Source of the DNA: Armatimonadota bacterium
GTDB taxonomy: Bacteria > Cloacimonadota > Cloacimonadia > Cloacimonadales > TCS61
Length of the DNA stretch: 9,665 bases
Direction of reading: 5' to 3'
Assembly (NCBI GenBank): GCA_030612605.1
Contig: JAUWNO010000056.1
Coordinates: 1-9,665, forward strand
In this document: in pieces, positions 1-6,971 of the stretch
How positions within the stretch are numbered: position 1 is the first letter of the stretch
Layout: the number at the start of each line of letters is the position of its first letter
Notes under the pieces: model-generated
Told to the model about the DNA's origin: nothing
Database searches by the model: none
The model's input: the letters and a program-made list of their open reading frames with translations, nothing else
Program-made: the position numbers and the translations under genes

Positions 1-130
1 AAATCTCAAAAAACAAAATCCAAATAAATCTCAATATTCAAATGCCAAACAAACAATTTAAAATTCTTATATTTAACATTGGTGTTAACGATTTTCTGCC
101 AAAAAAAACACGAATATTAGAAATAAGATA
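1..130. other. A-rich intergenic region downstream of the MBL gene, repeat-like
   Basis: No gene is visible here. The first 50 bases are A-rich and internally repetitive: aaatctcaa occurs at 1-9 and again, as aaatctcaat, at 26-35, with caaaatcc/caaataaatc variants between. This resembles the degenerate AT-rich dispersed repeats seen elsewhere in the window, but I cannot confirm its copy number. A small perfect hairpin (73-88) is listed separately. Confidence 0.4.
73..88 (-). terminator. Weak hairpin downstream of the MBL gene, possible terminator
   Basis: ttaaca (73-78) and tgttaa (83-88) form a perfect 6-bp stem around the loop ttgg, 43 bases past the stop codon of the MBL-fold gene on the minus strand. 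The stem is AT-rich and no run of T follows it directly on the minus strand (ATATAAGAATTTT). It may end the purL-to-MBL transcript weakly or may be chance. Confidence 0.25.
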
Positions 131-1060
131 CTAAAGTGTCAATTTTGAATATTCATATTCTGAAGTAGTTATATTTCCCGCTGCATATTTTTTATGCCAA
201 TTTTCCGGAACAGGAATTTTCTCATACAATTTACTGCGATTGGCTTCCAATAACATTCTGGGTCTGTGCATAAAATCAGCAGCACAAATAACTTTATTTT
301 CAGTTTTTTCCGAAAGTTTTTGAAGCCATTTCTCTCCTTCTTTATTTCTTAAAAGATGATGATCGAGAATAAGCATTTTGACATTTTTTGCTAATTTAAC
401 AGCATTTTCCCAAGCTCTATTTATTTGAGATTTTGAAAGAACATTCGCCAGATAAAGCGGTGGACCTCCGGCAAGAACGATATCGGGTTTCCATTTTAAT
501 ATTTGTGAAATTGAAATATCATTCAAAAGTTGAATATCAGAAGTATGAACAAAAGTAAAATCATCCTTGATCCGAGTCATCATTACAAAATCTGAATTTA
601 TATCTGCTACACCATGAGGAACTGCTTTTGAAAAAGAAATCTGAGCATCACTAATTCCTTCAGCAGCAATTGGTTTTTCATTCAAAAAAAAAGAAAAGGA
701 ATCAAATCTTTTCCTTTCCAATTCGGAAAGATGAGAAATATTTTTTGACCAGATTTTTACGTTTGAACTCAATTTTGGAAGTTTCTTCAATTTAAGTTGA
801 TAAGGATTTGCATCTTCCAAAGGAACATGATCTCCATGAAAATGGCTGATAACAATATCAGAAGCTTGCTGCCACAAATTGGATAGTTTTTGCTGAACTT
901 TTTCACCAACAGCAACCTGCAAAGGATGAGGAAGAAGACCGTGTCTTTTATATCCCAATGCAACTCCCGGATCAATAAGTATTTTACGGTTATCCATGAT
1001 AATAAAACAGCTTAATCCTCGCACTCCTAATGATTCCGTTCCAATAATTTCAATCTTCAA
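131..1060 (-). CDS. MBL-fold metallohydrolase, UPF0282/COG2248-like
   Basis: This 309-residue protein has the metallo-beta-lactamase fold signature. The metal-binding motif HFHGDH lies at residues 73-78, a further candidate ligand His149 is in VPHG, Asp175 is in HTSD, and a His pair (234-235) follows in LDHH. The strand-rich start (KIEIIGTESLGVRG, then ILIDPG) and the LDHHLLR segment match my memory of the UPF0282/COG2248 group of predicted hydrolases, best known from archaea; the substrate is unknown. No signal peptide is visible, so it is probably cytoplasmic. The start is TTG at 1058-1060, because an in-frame stop lies three codons upstream and no ATG is available; an AAAGGT ribosome binding site precedes it. 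It lies 41 bp downstream of purQ and is probably co-transcribed with it. Nothing in the sequence links its role to purine synthesis. Confidence 0.85.
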   Translation of the reverse strand: MKIEIIGTESLGVRGLSCFIIMDNRKILIDPGVALGYKRHGLLPHPLQVAVGEKVQQKLSNLWQQASDIVISHFHGDHVPLEDANPYQLKLKKLPKLSSNVKIWSKNISHLSELERKRFDSFSFFLNEKPIAAEGISDAQISFSKAVPHGVADINSDFVMMTRIKDDFTFVHTSDIQLLNDISISQILKWKPDIVLAGGPPLYLANVLSKSQINRAWENAVKLAKNVKMLILDHHLLRNKEGEKWLQKLSEKTENKVICAADFMHRPRMLLEANRSKLYEKIPVPENWHKKYAAGNITTSEYEYSKLTL

Positions 1061-1068
1061 ATTTATTT

Positions 1069-1074
1069 ACCTTT
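1069..1074 (-). promoter_or_regulatory. Ribosome binding site supporting the TTG start of the MBL gene
   Basis: On the minus strand AAAGGT lies 8 nt before the TTG at 1058-1060. The only in-frame codons between the upstream stop (TAA at 1067-1069) and TTG are ATA and AAT, so TTG is the best start. Confidence 0.6.
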
Positions 1075-1101
1075 TAAAAAACAGCTATAAAAATATGAGG
1101 T

Positions 1102-1129
1102 TCACTTTGCGTTCTTTGCGTCTTTGCGA
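1102..1129. repeat. ctttgcgt tandem short repeat at the purQ 3' end
   Basis: The plus strand reads ctttgcgtt-ctttgcgt-ctttgcga (1105-1129), three near-identical 8-9 base units. On the minus strand this is CGCAAAGACGCAAAGAACGC and so on. It encodes the last residues of PurQ (RKDAKNAK) and runs into its TGA stop. CGCAAAGA-type units of this kind are common as dispersed intergenic repeats in some bacterial genomes (from memory). Confidence 0.6.
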
Positions 1130-1941
1130 AGAATATATTCCACAATATTCTTAAATATTTTCAATCCTTCCCCATCTTCACTGATTTTCGGATCATTTCT
1201 TTTCATCTGCGACCAGTTCGGATGATTGTATAAACTGAGGAAAGCTTCGGGATGCGGCATTAAACCAAAAACTCTTCCCGTTTCGTCCGTAAGTCCTGCA
1301 CAATTAAGTTCGGAACCGTTAGGATTCATTGGATACTCGGAAGTTTTTTTACCTTCTTTATCACAATAGGTTAGACAATTTAGATTCTTTTCTAATATTT
1401 CATTTTTAATTCTTTCATTCTTAATTATCAGTTTCCCTTCGCCGTGTCGAACAGGAAGGTAAATCTTATCAATTCCTTTCAGGAAGGGATTTTTGCTATT
1501 CTCATTCAATTTACAGTAAACCCATCTATCTTCAAATTTTCCCGAATTATTTCCCGTAAGAGTAACTTCCTGTTCAAATTTGCCATTTGTATTCGGCAAA
1601 AGTCCCATTTTTACCAGAAATTGGAAGCCATTACAAACACCAAGAATGAATTTCCCTTCACTTAGAAAATCTTTTATATCATCGAAGAACAATTTTCCGG
1701 ATTTTAACTTTTTGAACTTCATTTTGTTGGAAAGAACTTTACCTGAACCCAGATCATCACCAAAAGAGAATCCACCGGGAAAATTCAAAATATCATAATC
1801 GTGGATCGAGCATTTTCCCAGGAAGATATCATTTAGATGAACTATTTCTTCTTCAGCACCTGCAAGTCTGTAAGCAGCTGCCATTTCTTCTTCGCAATTT
1901 ATGCCGTATCCGGTGATAATTAAAGCTTTAACTTTATTCAT
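1102..1941 (-). CDS. purQ: FGAM synthase glutaminase subunit PurQ
   Basis: This is the class I glutamine amidotransferase subunit of phosphoribosylformylglycinamidine (FGAM) synthase. It hydrolyses glutamine and channels ammonia to PurL in step 4 of de novo purine synthesis, in the cytoplasm. From the ATG at 1939-1941 the protein has 279 residues: LNFPGGFSFGDDLGSG at about 52-67, the nucleophile Cys103 in GVCNGFQ, PVRHGEG at 163-169, and the His230/Glu232 pair in MPHPEAF. This ATG is preferred over an upstream one at 2005-2007 because the family begins at KALIITGYG and AAGGAT lies just before it. At 279 residues it is longer than typical stand-alone PurQ (about 220-230) and closer to the C-terminal domain of large fused PurL. 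The start overlaps the HEPN gene by 8 nt (ATGAATAA). The last eight or so residues come from a short tandem repeat. Confidence 0.95.
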   Translation of the reverse strand: MNKVKALIITGYGINCEEEMAAAYRLAGAEEEIVHLNDIFLGKCSIHDYDILNFPGGFSFGDDLGSGKVLSNKMKFKKLKSGKLFFDDIKDFLSEGKFILGVCNGFQFLVKMGLLPNTNGKFEQEVTLTGNNSGKFEDRWVYCKLNENSKNPFLKGIDKIYLPVRHGEGKLIIKNERIKNEILEKNLNCLTYCDKEGKKTSEYPMNPNGSELNCAGLTDETGRVFGLMPHPEAFLSLYNHPNWSQMKRNDPKISEDGEGLKIFKNIVEYILRKDAKNAK

Positions 1942-3451
1942 ATTTATCCTTTTTTCCAAGCACATCATCAGACTTGGGATTCTCTTGCTTTTTTTTGTCT
2001 TTTTCAATAATATTATTTAATGATTGGTTTTGATTATTGCCTTCAGTAACTAACTTCATCTCATAACTATTATTTAATTTATTAAAATCTTCCCAGTTCA
2101 TTATTTTTAGAATTAACATTTCTATAATCAAACGTAGCCTGTAATATTCTTTAAGCAAAAATTCGATGTCGATATTACTAGATTCATGAATTAATTGATT
2201 CCTTGTTTCAAATAATGTTATTTTTGTATTATTTGGGTAAAGTGACTCCATCAATATGTCATACGATAAACATAATTCCCTAATAATTGTTGAAATTGAG
2301 AATCTGTTAAGTTCAGATAGTTTCTTGATAATTTCTTCCATTAAGTAAATTGATAATTTCGAGTTATCTTTTTGAAAATTTTCTAAATTACAAGTTAGAT
2401 TTTTCCGAAGTCTCTCAAACAAACTCCTACTAATAATTTTCTTCTTTTTTTCTCTATGAACATATAAAGTTTTTATATATTCTAAAGAAGTAAACAAGGA
2501 CGAAAACTCAGCTTCTAAATATGGCATATCAAGACTTGATAAATAATATCTTAATACCGTTGTTAAATCAAATTTTTCATTTATTTTCTTTCTAAATATA
2601 GGCAAGCACGTTTTAATGAATTTCATAGTATTAAAATCACCAATAATACCATTATCTAAATCAGGTTCGGAATTATCTATTTTTTGATCCTTTTTAATAA
2701 ATGTTGTTAATTTACCAGTAGAAGAAAAATTGTAACAAAACCACTCTATTCGTTTTCTACCTATAAATGATACTAATAATAAAATATCACCAACATAACT
2801 AGTGCATAATTTTAATAACTCATCATCAGAAATACGTTTTTGAGTTTTCTTTGTTTTAAATGTTAAAGACATAACTTCATACTTATAAGTGAGGTTTTCA
2901 TTATTTTCATCTGATTTCTTAAATTCGATTATTTCTAATTCTATATCAAATGGCAAGTCTTCATCAATTTCAATTTGCGTATTATTTTTTGGTAAGATTT
3001 TATTGTCTTTTACAATAGTGTATATGAAATTCCATATTCTTTTAGGTCCAACCAAATAATAGGAAATAGTTCTATCTTCATTTTTCGGAATATTTTCGGT
3101 AATTTGAAGACTTCGTAATTCCAATTGTCCGATATCAAATGATATATTTGGCGGATATCCATAAGGGTAAGTAATTTTGGAGAACCTAATATCATTACTC
3201 GAGAAAACCATTTGTTGGTTTTTTATACTTGATGAATTAAATGTAAGCGTATTGTTTTTTAACCTATTATTTAATAATGGAACAAATTCGTTGTATTTTT
3301 CTACGTTACCAGTAATTTTACCCGTAATTTTATGTGGGAAAACGTTAGAATATTTTAGAGAAATCTGCATTTCATCTACAGATAAATCACCACAAGAAAA
3401 AGAAGTTAGAAATTCATATTCTTCGATGAAGACAACTAATTTATTATCCAT
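1934..3451 (-). CDS. HEPN-domain protein, ApeA-like, probable RNase
   Basis: This 505-residue protein has no signal peptide and no clear membrane helix. Residues 1 to about 250 look mostly beta-rich, which would fit an ApeA-type N-terminal domain. Residues 285-455 look alpha-helical: YLEAEFSSLFTSLEYI (311-326) begins the helices and RNQLIHESSN (417-426) gives the HEPN motif R-x4-H (Arg417, His422), followed by an amphipathic helix (LLKEYYRLRLIIEML). HEPN R-x4-6-H proteins are metal-independent RNases, and ApeA-like members act in phage defence by abortive infection (family knowledge). The tail (470-505) is polar, Lys/Asn-rich and probably disordered. ATG at 3449-3451 follows GAGGTTAAA. It starts 40 nt after purL and its stop overlaps purQ. 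Its DNA is far more AT-rich than its neighbours: 13-14 GC per 60 in lines 2101, 2641, 2881 and 3241, against 24 in 1261-1320 and 28 in 4021-4080. That suggests horizontal gain. The target and function are inferred. Confidence 0.72.
   Translation of the reverse strand: MDNKLVVFIEEYEFLTSFSCGDLSVDEMQISLKYSNVFPHKITGKITGNVEKYNEFVPLLNNRLKNNTLTFNSSSIKNQQMVFSSNDIRFSKITYPYGYPPNISFDIGQLELRSLQITENIPKNEDRTISYYLVGPKRIWNFIYTIVKDNKILPKNNTQIEIDEDLPFDIELEIIEFKKSDENNENLTYKYEVMSLTFKTKKTQKRISDDELLKLCTSYVGDILLLVSFIGRKRIEWFCYNFSSTGKLTTFIKKDQKIDNSEPDLDNGIIGDFNTMKFIKTCLPIFRKKINEKFDLTTVLRYYLSSLDMPYLEAEFSSLFTSLEYIKTLYVHREKKKKIISRSLFERLRKNLTCNLENFQKDNSKLSIYLMEEIIKKLSELNRFSISTIIRELCLSYDILMESLYPNNTKITLFETRNQLIHESSNIDIEFLLKEYYRLRLIIEMLILKIMNWEDFNKLNNSYEMKLVTEGNNQNQSLNNIIEKDKKKQENPKSDDVLGKKDKYE
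1946..1951 (-). promoter_or_regulatory. Ribosome binding site deciding the purQ start
   Basis: AAGGAT on the minus strand lies 4 nt before the ATG at 1939-1941 and inside the last codons of the upstream HEPN gene. It supports this internal ATG over the in-frame ATG at 2005-2007 that would add 22 Lys-rich residues lacking family resemblance. It also suggests coupled translation of the two genes. Confidence 0.75.
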
Positions 3452-3456
3452 TTTAA

Positions 3457-3461
3457 CCTCA
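3457..3461 (-). promoter_or_regulatory. Ribosome binding site of the HEPN gene
   Basis: TGAGG followed by TTAAA precedes the ATG at 3449-3451. The gene therefore has its own initiation signal in the 40-nt gap after purL, rather than depending on overlap with purL. Confidence 0.6.
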
Positions 3462-3491
3462 TAAATTTTTCACGTAACAGGTACGTTTGCA

Positions 3492-6479
3492 TTATGTTAA
3501 TCCCTTCTCCCACGCTCTCTGCAATTTTTCTATTTCAACATCAAAAACACATTCTTCTTTAAAATTAATTTTCATCTTTTTATCAGAAGTTACTTTACCA
3601 ATCAACATACAATCTTCTTTTAATAATTTCTCAAACTTTCCTTTCTTTTCAGGTTTTATACTAACCACAAACCGTGAATGGGTTTCGGAGAAAAGTATTG
3701 CATTCAGACTCAAATCTTTATATTCAGAAACATCCAATTCCACTCCGAATTCAGTTCCGATCGCACTTTCGCAAACAGCAACCACCATTCCGCCGTCAGA
3801 AAGATCGTGGCAGGATTCAATTAAGTTTTGCTCATTTGCTTTAATGAGCTTTTCATACAATCTTTTTGCATTTTCTTTTCTAACTTTCGGAACGTTTGCT
3901 CCAAGTTTGTCGAACAATTTATAGAATTCAGAAGCACCGAGTTCATTGTAAGTTTTTCCCAGAATGTATATCAGGTCAACTTTCGCTTTGAAGTTGCTGG
4001 TTATAGTTTTTCTCACATCAGAAAGCTTAGCAACCATCGAATACAGAATCGTGGGCGGTACGGAAATCTTTACCTTCCCAGCTTTGAAATCATTCTTCAT
4101 ACTGTCTTTGCCGGAAGTCATCGGAATATTATAAAACACAGACATATCAAAAAGTGCTTTATTCATTTGAACGAGTTTTGCCAGTTTCTGTTTCCCATTT
4201 GGATTATTTTCCTCATCAAATGCAGAATCGGGAACGCAGAAGTTATCGTTCACTGTCCAGAATCTGTTCGTTTTATCATTTATATCGGGAAACTTTCCTC
4301 CGACGGATATTATCTGTCGAATCGCTTCATCAAAAGCTCCGGCACTCATTTCGTAAGCATCGATATCACCAAATTTCGGACAGATTCCATTTGAGATCGC
4401 AATGCCTTCAAAGCTGTCAAAATTCAATCTCATTACAGCAGCATCCTGCGGAGATTTCCCGTTTTCTCCCATCAAAGGTTTGATGATTGTTTTTCCTTTC
4501 ACTTCGTGATCATATTGACGAATCACATTTTCACGAGAGCAGATATTGTAGCTTCCCATAAGCTTTAACAAAATTTCATTATAATCAAGGTTTGAAGGAA
4601 GTTCAGGTTCGGAAAGTTCAGGTTTTTTCCACTCGGCTTTCATATACTTTCTGGGAACTCCATTATGCAGAAAATCCATTTCCAATAAAATAACTTTTTC
4701 ATTGTCATATCGTACATCGATAAAACCTGTTGAAGTGAATTTTCCAATATCTGAAAGCTCTACTTCACGCTCTTTTGCCAGTTCAAAAAGAGCTTCTTTT
4801 TTATCTTCTTCAACCACAAAAGTCATTCTTTCCTGTGATTCTGAAACGAAGATTTCCCATGGTTTCAGATTGGCATATTTCAGGGGAACTTTTCCCAGAA
4901 GGATTTCCGCTCCACCGCTTATCTGTGCAAGCTCTCCAACAGAAGAAGATAAACCTCCTGCACCATTATCTGTGGAACATTTTATCAAACCTTGTTTAAC
5001 TGCTTCCTGCATAAAATCCGAAAGCAGTTTCTGCGTTATGGGACTTCCGATCTGAACGGCTGATTGCGGAGAATGTTCATCTATTTCTGCGGAAGAGAAC
5101 GTGGCTCCGTGAATCCCGTCTTTGCCCACTCTTCCTCCTGCCATAATTATCAGATCACCGTCATCGATTGGTTTTTCCCAGGAATTAACTCCAGCAAATT
5201 TGTATGGCATCACTCCACCAGTTCCGCAATAAACAAGCGGCTTGCCGCTGTAGCGATCATCAAAAATGATCGAGCCGTTCACAGTGGGAATTCCTGATTT
5301 ATTTCCACCATCCTCAATTCCGTGACGCACTCCTTCAAAAATCCTTTTTGGATGAAGCTGCCCCGGAAGAAGTTCTTTGTTATAATCCGGAGGACCGAAG
5401 CAGAGAACATTTGTATTGAAAAGCAGTTTCCCACCACCAATTCCAGTTCCAAGAGGATCACGATTATTTCCCAGAATTCCGGTAATCGCACCACCATAAG
5501 GATCTATCGCAGAAGGTGAATTGTGAGTTTCCACCTTCCACACAAATACCGATTCATCATTGATTTTCACTACTCCTGCATTATCCGTAAATATCTTCAA
5601 GAGCCAGTTGTTTCCAGCTTTTTTCAATCTTTCACGAATAATCTCCGTTGATTTACGAATGTATGTTTTGAATAGAGAATCGATTATTTCTTCTTCACCA
5701 GTTTCCAGGTTTTTATAATGAATCATCGCTGCAAATTCTTTGTGTTTACAATGCTCACTCCAGGTTTGAGCCAGCACTTCCAATTCACAATCAGTAGGAT
5801 TTTCAGGAAGACCATTTGCCTTCCGAATCTCTTTAACTTTCTCATCTGAAAAATAAGATTGAATCGCTTTCATTTCTTCCAAATTCAGAGACAATAATCT
5901 ATCCTTAGAAATCTTTAGCAATTCATCATCAGTCACATTCAAATCAATCGTTTCGGATTCGTTATTTTGTTCAATCCGAACTTCGGGAATATACTCTATC
6001 TTTCCTGTAAATTTTCCATATTCAAAATGATGAATGAGTTTGTTTCCCAAAAGTTTTTCAGCCAGAGTTCTCAGAGTATCATTCGGTAGCTGTTTTTCAA
6101 TGAGATAAATATCATCTGTAAAAATATGTTGTGTGTTCGTATCCAGACTCAAATCCAGAATATCATTCAATGTTTTTTGAGCAGAAACGCCTTCATCATC
6201 GGTAACTCCGGGAAGTTTGGAAACAAGAATAAACGATTTGTAAAACGAATTTTTGTAGAAAGAATTAATATAAACATCGTGGATTATCTCGTCCTTCAAA
6301 CCGAGATTAGCAAATTTCTGAATATCCTCTTTACTCAAATCGTAGGTAATATTGAATATTTTCCCGGTTTTGATCTTACCAGTTTTTATATTGAGGAAAC
6401 TTAATGCACTTCCCTCTATTTTCTCACCTTGAACATCAAAGATGTTATCTTTGAGAACCAGTTGAATTTGATTTTTCAT
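3492..6479 (-). CDS. purL: FGAM synthase PurL with fused PurS-like N-terminus
   Basis: This is the ATP-dependent synthetase subunit of FGAM synthase, converting FGAR plus ammonia to FGAM in the cytoplasm. The protein has 995 residues. Residues 1 to about 160 are a PurS-like region (VSKLPGVTDDEGVSAQKTL at 86-104). A linker rich in Asp/Glu/Ser follows to about 230, then the first synthetase half with WSEHC (240-244), ETHNSPSA (317-324), GNNRDP (337-342) and TDNGAGG (503-509). The second half has SAGAFDEA (712-719), MTSGKDSMKND (787-797) and CHDLSDGG (890-897). It is longer than small PurL (about 740) and lacks the roughly 270-residue C-terminal glutaminase domain of large PurL (about 1290); purQ supplies that separately. 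ETHNSP has Ser where many homologues have His (HNHP). The ATG at 6477-6479 follows AAAAGGAAAAT. It starts only 14 nt after the BRO-N gene, with no obvious promoter of its own. Confidence 0.96.
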   Translation of the reverse strand: MKNQIQLVLKDNIFDVQGEKIEGSALSFLNIKTGKIKTGKIFNITYDLSKEDIQKFANLGLKDEIIHDVYINSFYKNSFYKSFILVSKLPGVTDDEGVSAQKTLNDILDLSLDTNTQHIFTDDIYLIEKQLPNDTLRTLAEKLLGNKLIHHFEYGKFTGKIEYIPEVRIEQNNESETIDLNVTDDELLKISKDRLLSLNLEEMKAIQSYFSDEKVKEIRKANGLPENPTDCELEVLAQTWSEHCKHKEFAAMIHYKNLETGEEEIIDSLFKTYIRKSTEIIRERLKKAGNNWLLKIFTDNAGVVKINDESVFVWKVETHNSPSAIDPYGGAITGILGNNRDPLGTGIGGGKLLFNTNVLCFGPPDYNKELLPGQLHPKRIFEGVRHGIEDGGNKSGIPTVNGSIIFDDRYSGKPLVYCGTGGVMPYKFAGVNSWEKPIDDGDLIIMAGGRVGKDGIHGATFSSAEIDEHSPQSAVQIGSPITQKLLSDFMQEAVKQGLIKCSTDNGAGGLSSSVGELAQISGGAEILLGKVPLKYANLKPWEIFVSESQERMTFVVEEDKKEALFELAKEREVELSDIGKFTSTGFIDVRYDNEKVILLEMDFLHNGVPRKYMKAEWKKPELSEPELPSNLDYNEILLKLMGSYNICSRENVIRQYDHEVKGKTIIKPLMGENGKSPQDAAVMRLNFDSFEGIAISNGICPKFGDIDAYEMSAGAFDEAIRQIISVGGKFPDINDKTNRFWTVNDNFCVPDSAFDEENNPNGKQKLAKLVQMNKALFDMSVFYNIPMTSGKDSMKNDFKAGKVKISVPPTILYSMVAKLSDVRKTITSNFKAKVDLIYILGKTYNELGASEFYKLFDKLGANVPKVRKENAKRLYEKLIKANEQNLIESCHDLSDGGMVVAVCESAIGTEFGVELDVSEYKDLSLNAILFSETHSRFVVSIKPEKKGKFEKLLKEDCMLIGKVTSDKKMKINFKEECVFDVEIEKLQRAWEKGLT

Positions 6480-6483
6480 ATTT

Positions 6484-6488
6484 TCCTT
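6484..6488 (-). promoter_or_regulatory. Ribosome binding site of purL
   Basis: AAGGA on the minus strand lies 4 nt before the purL ATG. It lies between that start codon and the end of a dispersed repeat (6495-6574), so the purL leader is only about 15 nt of non-repeat sequence. Confidence 0.6.
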
Positions 6489-6493
6489 TTTAT

Positions 6494-6940
6494 TTAACCA
6501 CAGAGTTCACGGAGAGCACGGAGTTTTTCCTTCATTATTGGAAATTTCGTGTTCGATATTGGATATTCTTTTTTCTCAGGATCATCCGTTTCTTCCATCC
6601 TTTCATATCCAACTTTTGCTAACCAGAGTTTGAAAGGTTCTGCTTTAGGTGAAGGAATGGATTGGATTAAACGTAAAAGTGTTTCAGTATCAGCGACATC
6701 TGTTAACCGCATTCTGCCGTCTTGAGCTTTCATCTTCAAGTGTCCGATTTTATCGGACAGTTCGCTTCCCTCTTGTTTCAGCTTGGTTTTAAGATCGTTC
6801 CAATATCGCCGTGGTCTATTACTATCTGTCAAAATTGTTATAACATCAATAATCGAAAAATACCAGAGTTCTTTATCTTCATCCCAATGCCTTCTGACAA
6901 GTTTCTGTTTAAAAATTGCAATTGATTTATCTTTTTTCAA
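6494..6940 (-). CDS. C-terminally truncated BRO-N (antirepressor-like) protein
   Basis: Residues 7-122 match the BRO family N-terminal domain found in phage antirepressors and bacterial BRO-N proteins. Recognisable blocks are IAIFKQKLVRRHW (7-19), WYFSIIDVITILTDS (26-40), RRYWNDLKTKL (44-54), LTDVADTETLLRLIQSIPSP (79-98) and KAEPFKLWLAKVGYERMEE (99-117). In full-length relatives of about 280 residues (from memory) the GYER segment leads into a second, helical half. Here homology stops at Pro121-Glu122, and the remaining 26 codons (6494-6574) are translated repeat DNA, ending in the stop. It is thus a remnant or a shortened DNA-binding protein; whether it functions is unknown. The start is TTG at 6938-6940 with AAGGAAGG just upstream; no in-frame ATG is available before a stop at 6974-6976. 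The gene ends 14 nt before purL. Confidence 0.75.
   Translation of the reverse strand: MKKDKSIAIFKQKLVRRHWDEDKELWYFSIIDVITILTDSNRPRRYWNDLKTKLKQEGSELSDKIGHLKMKAQDGRMRLTDVADTETLLRLIQSIPSPKAEPFKLWLAKVGYERMEETDDPEKKEYPISNTKFPIMKEKLRALRELCG
6495..6574. repeat. Dispersed repeat copy A, translated as the BRO-N tail
   Basis: This segment shares cagagttcacggag (6501-6514), attggaaattt (6537-6547) and ttcgatattggatattc (6552-6568) with copy B at 6972-7080, in the same order and orientation. It carries a tandem gttcacggag/agcacggag that copy B lacks. It forms the end of the BRO-N reading frame and runs to within 15 nt of purL. Confidence 0.75.
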
Positions 6941-6944
6941 TTTT

Positions 6945-6952
6945 CCTTCCTT
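6945..6952 (-). promoter_or_regulatory. Ribosome binding site supporting the TTG start of the BRO-N gene
   Basis: AAGGAAGG lies 4 nt before TTG at 6938-6940 on the minus strand. Family alignment at IAIFKQK a few residues later agrees with this start. Confidence 0.6.
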
Positions 6953-6971
6953 TAGTAACGAACAATTTTTA

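Noticed and set aside
1105..1129. ctttgcgt units as a CRISPR-like array.
   Set aside because: Units are 8-9 bases with no spacers; a simple tandem repeat.
1942..2007. Upstream ATG extending PurQ by 22 residues.
   Set aside because: The extension is Lys-rich, unlike the family N-terminus, and a good ribosome binding site lies directly before the internal ATG.
1087..3469. aacctcata-attttt occurs near 3455-3469 on plus and near 1087-1101 on minus, as possible inverted ends of a HEPN-purQ mobile unit.
   Set aside because: The match is about 13 bases with a gap in AT-rich DNA, partly made by a ribosome binding site, and a unit carrying essential purQ is implausible.
3472..3486. acgta/tacgt small palindrome in the purL-HEPN gap, as a possible terminator or operator.
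   Set aside because: The stem is only 5 bp with no T tract on the minus strand; too short to call.
3452..3494. Target-site duplication flanking the HEPN insertion (GGATTAACATAATG near the purL end against GGATAAATATGAATAA at the purQ start).
   Set aside because: The resemblance is loose, gapped and explained by start/stop and Shine-Dalgarno signals; no clean direct repeat was found.
6230..6390. Doubled peptides in the PurL N-terminus (KTGKIKTGKI, residues 32-41; NSFYKNSFYK, 72-81), looking like microduplications.
   Set aside because: The paired codons differ at several synonymous positions (for example ACT GGT AAG ATC against ACC GGG AAA ATA), so a recent duplication is not supported; low complexity or an old event is as likely.
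3487..6404. Several plus-strand open frames of 70-190 codons opposite purL.
   Set aside because: They lie antisense to a fully conserved gene, lack recognisable motifs and have no convincing ribosome binding sites; they are shadows.
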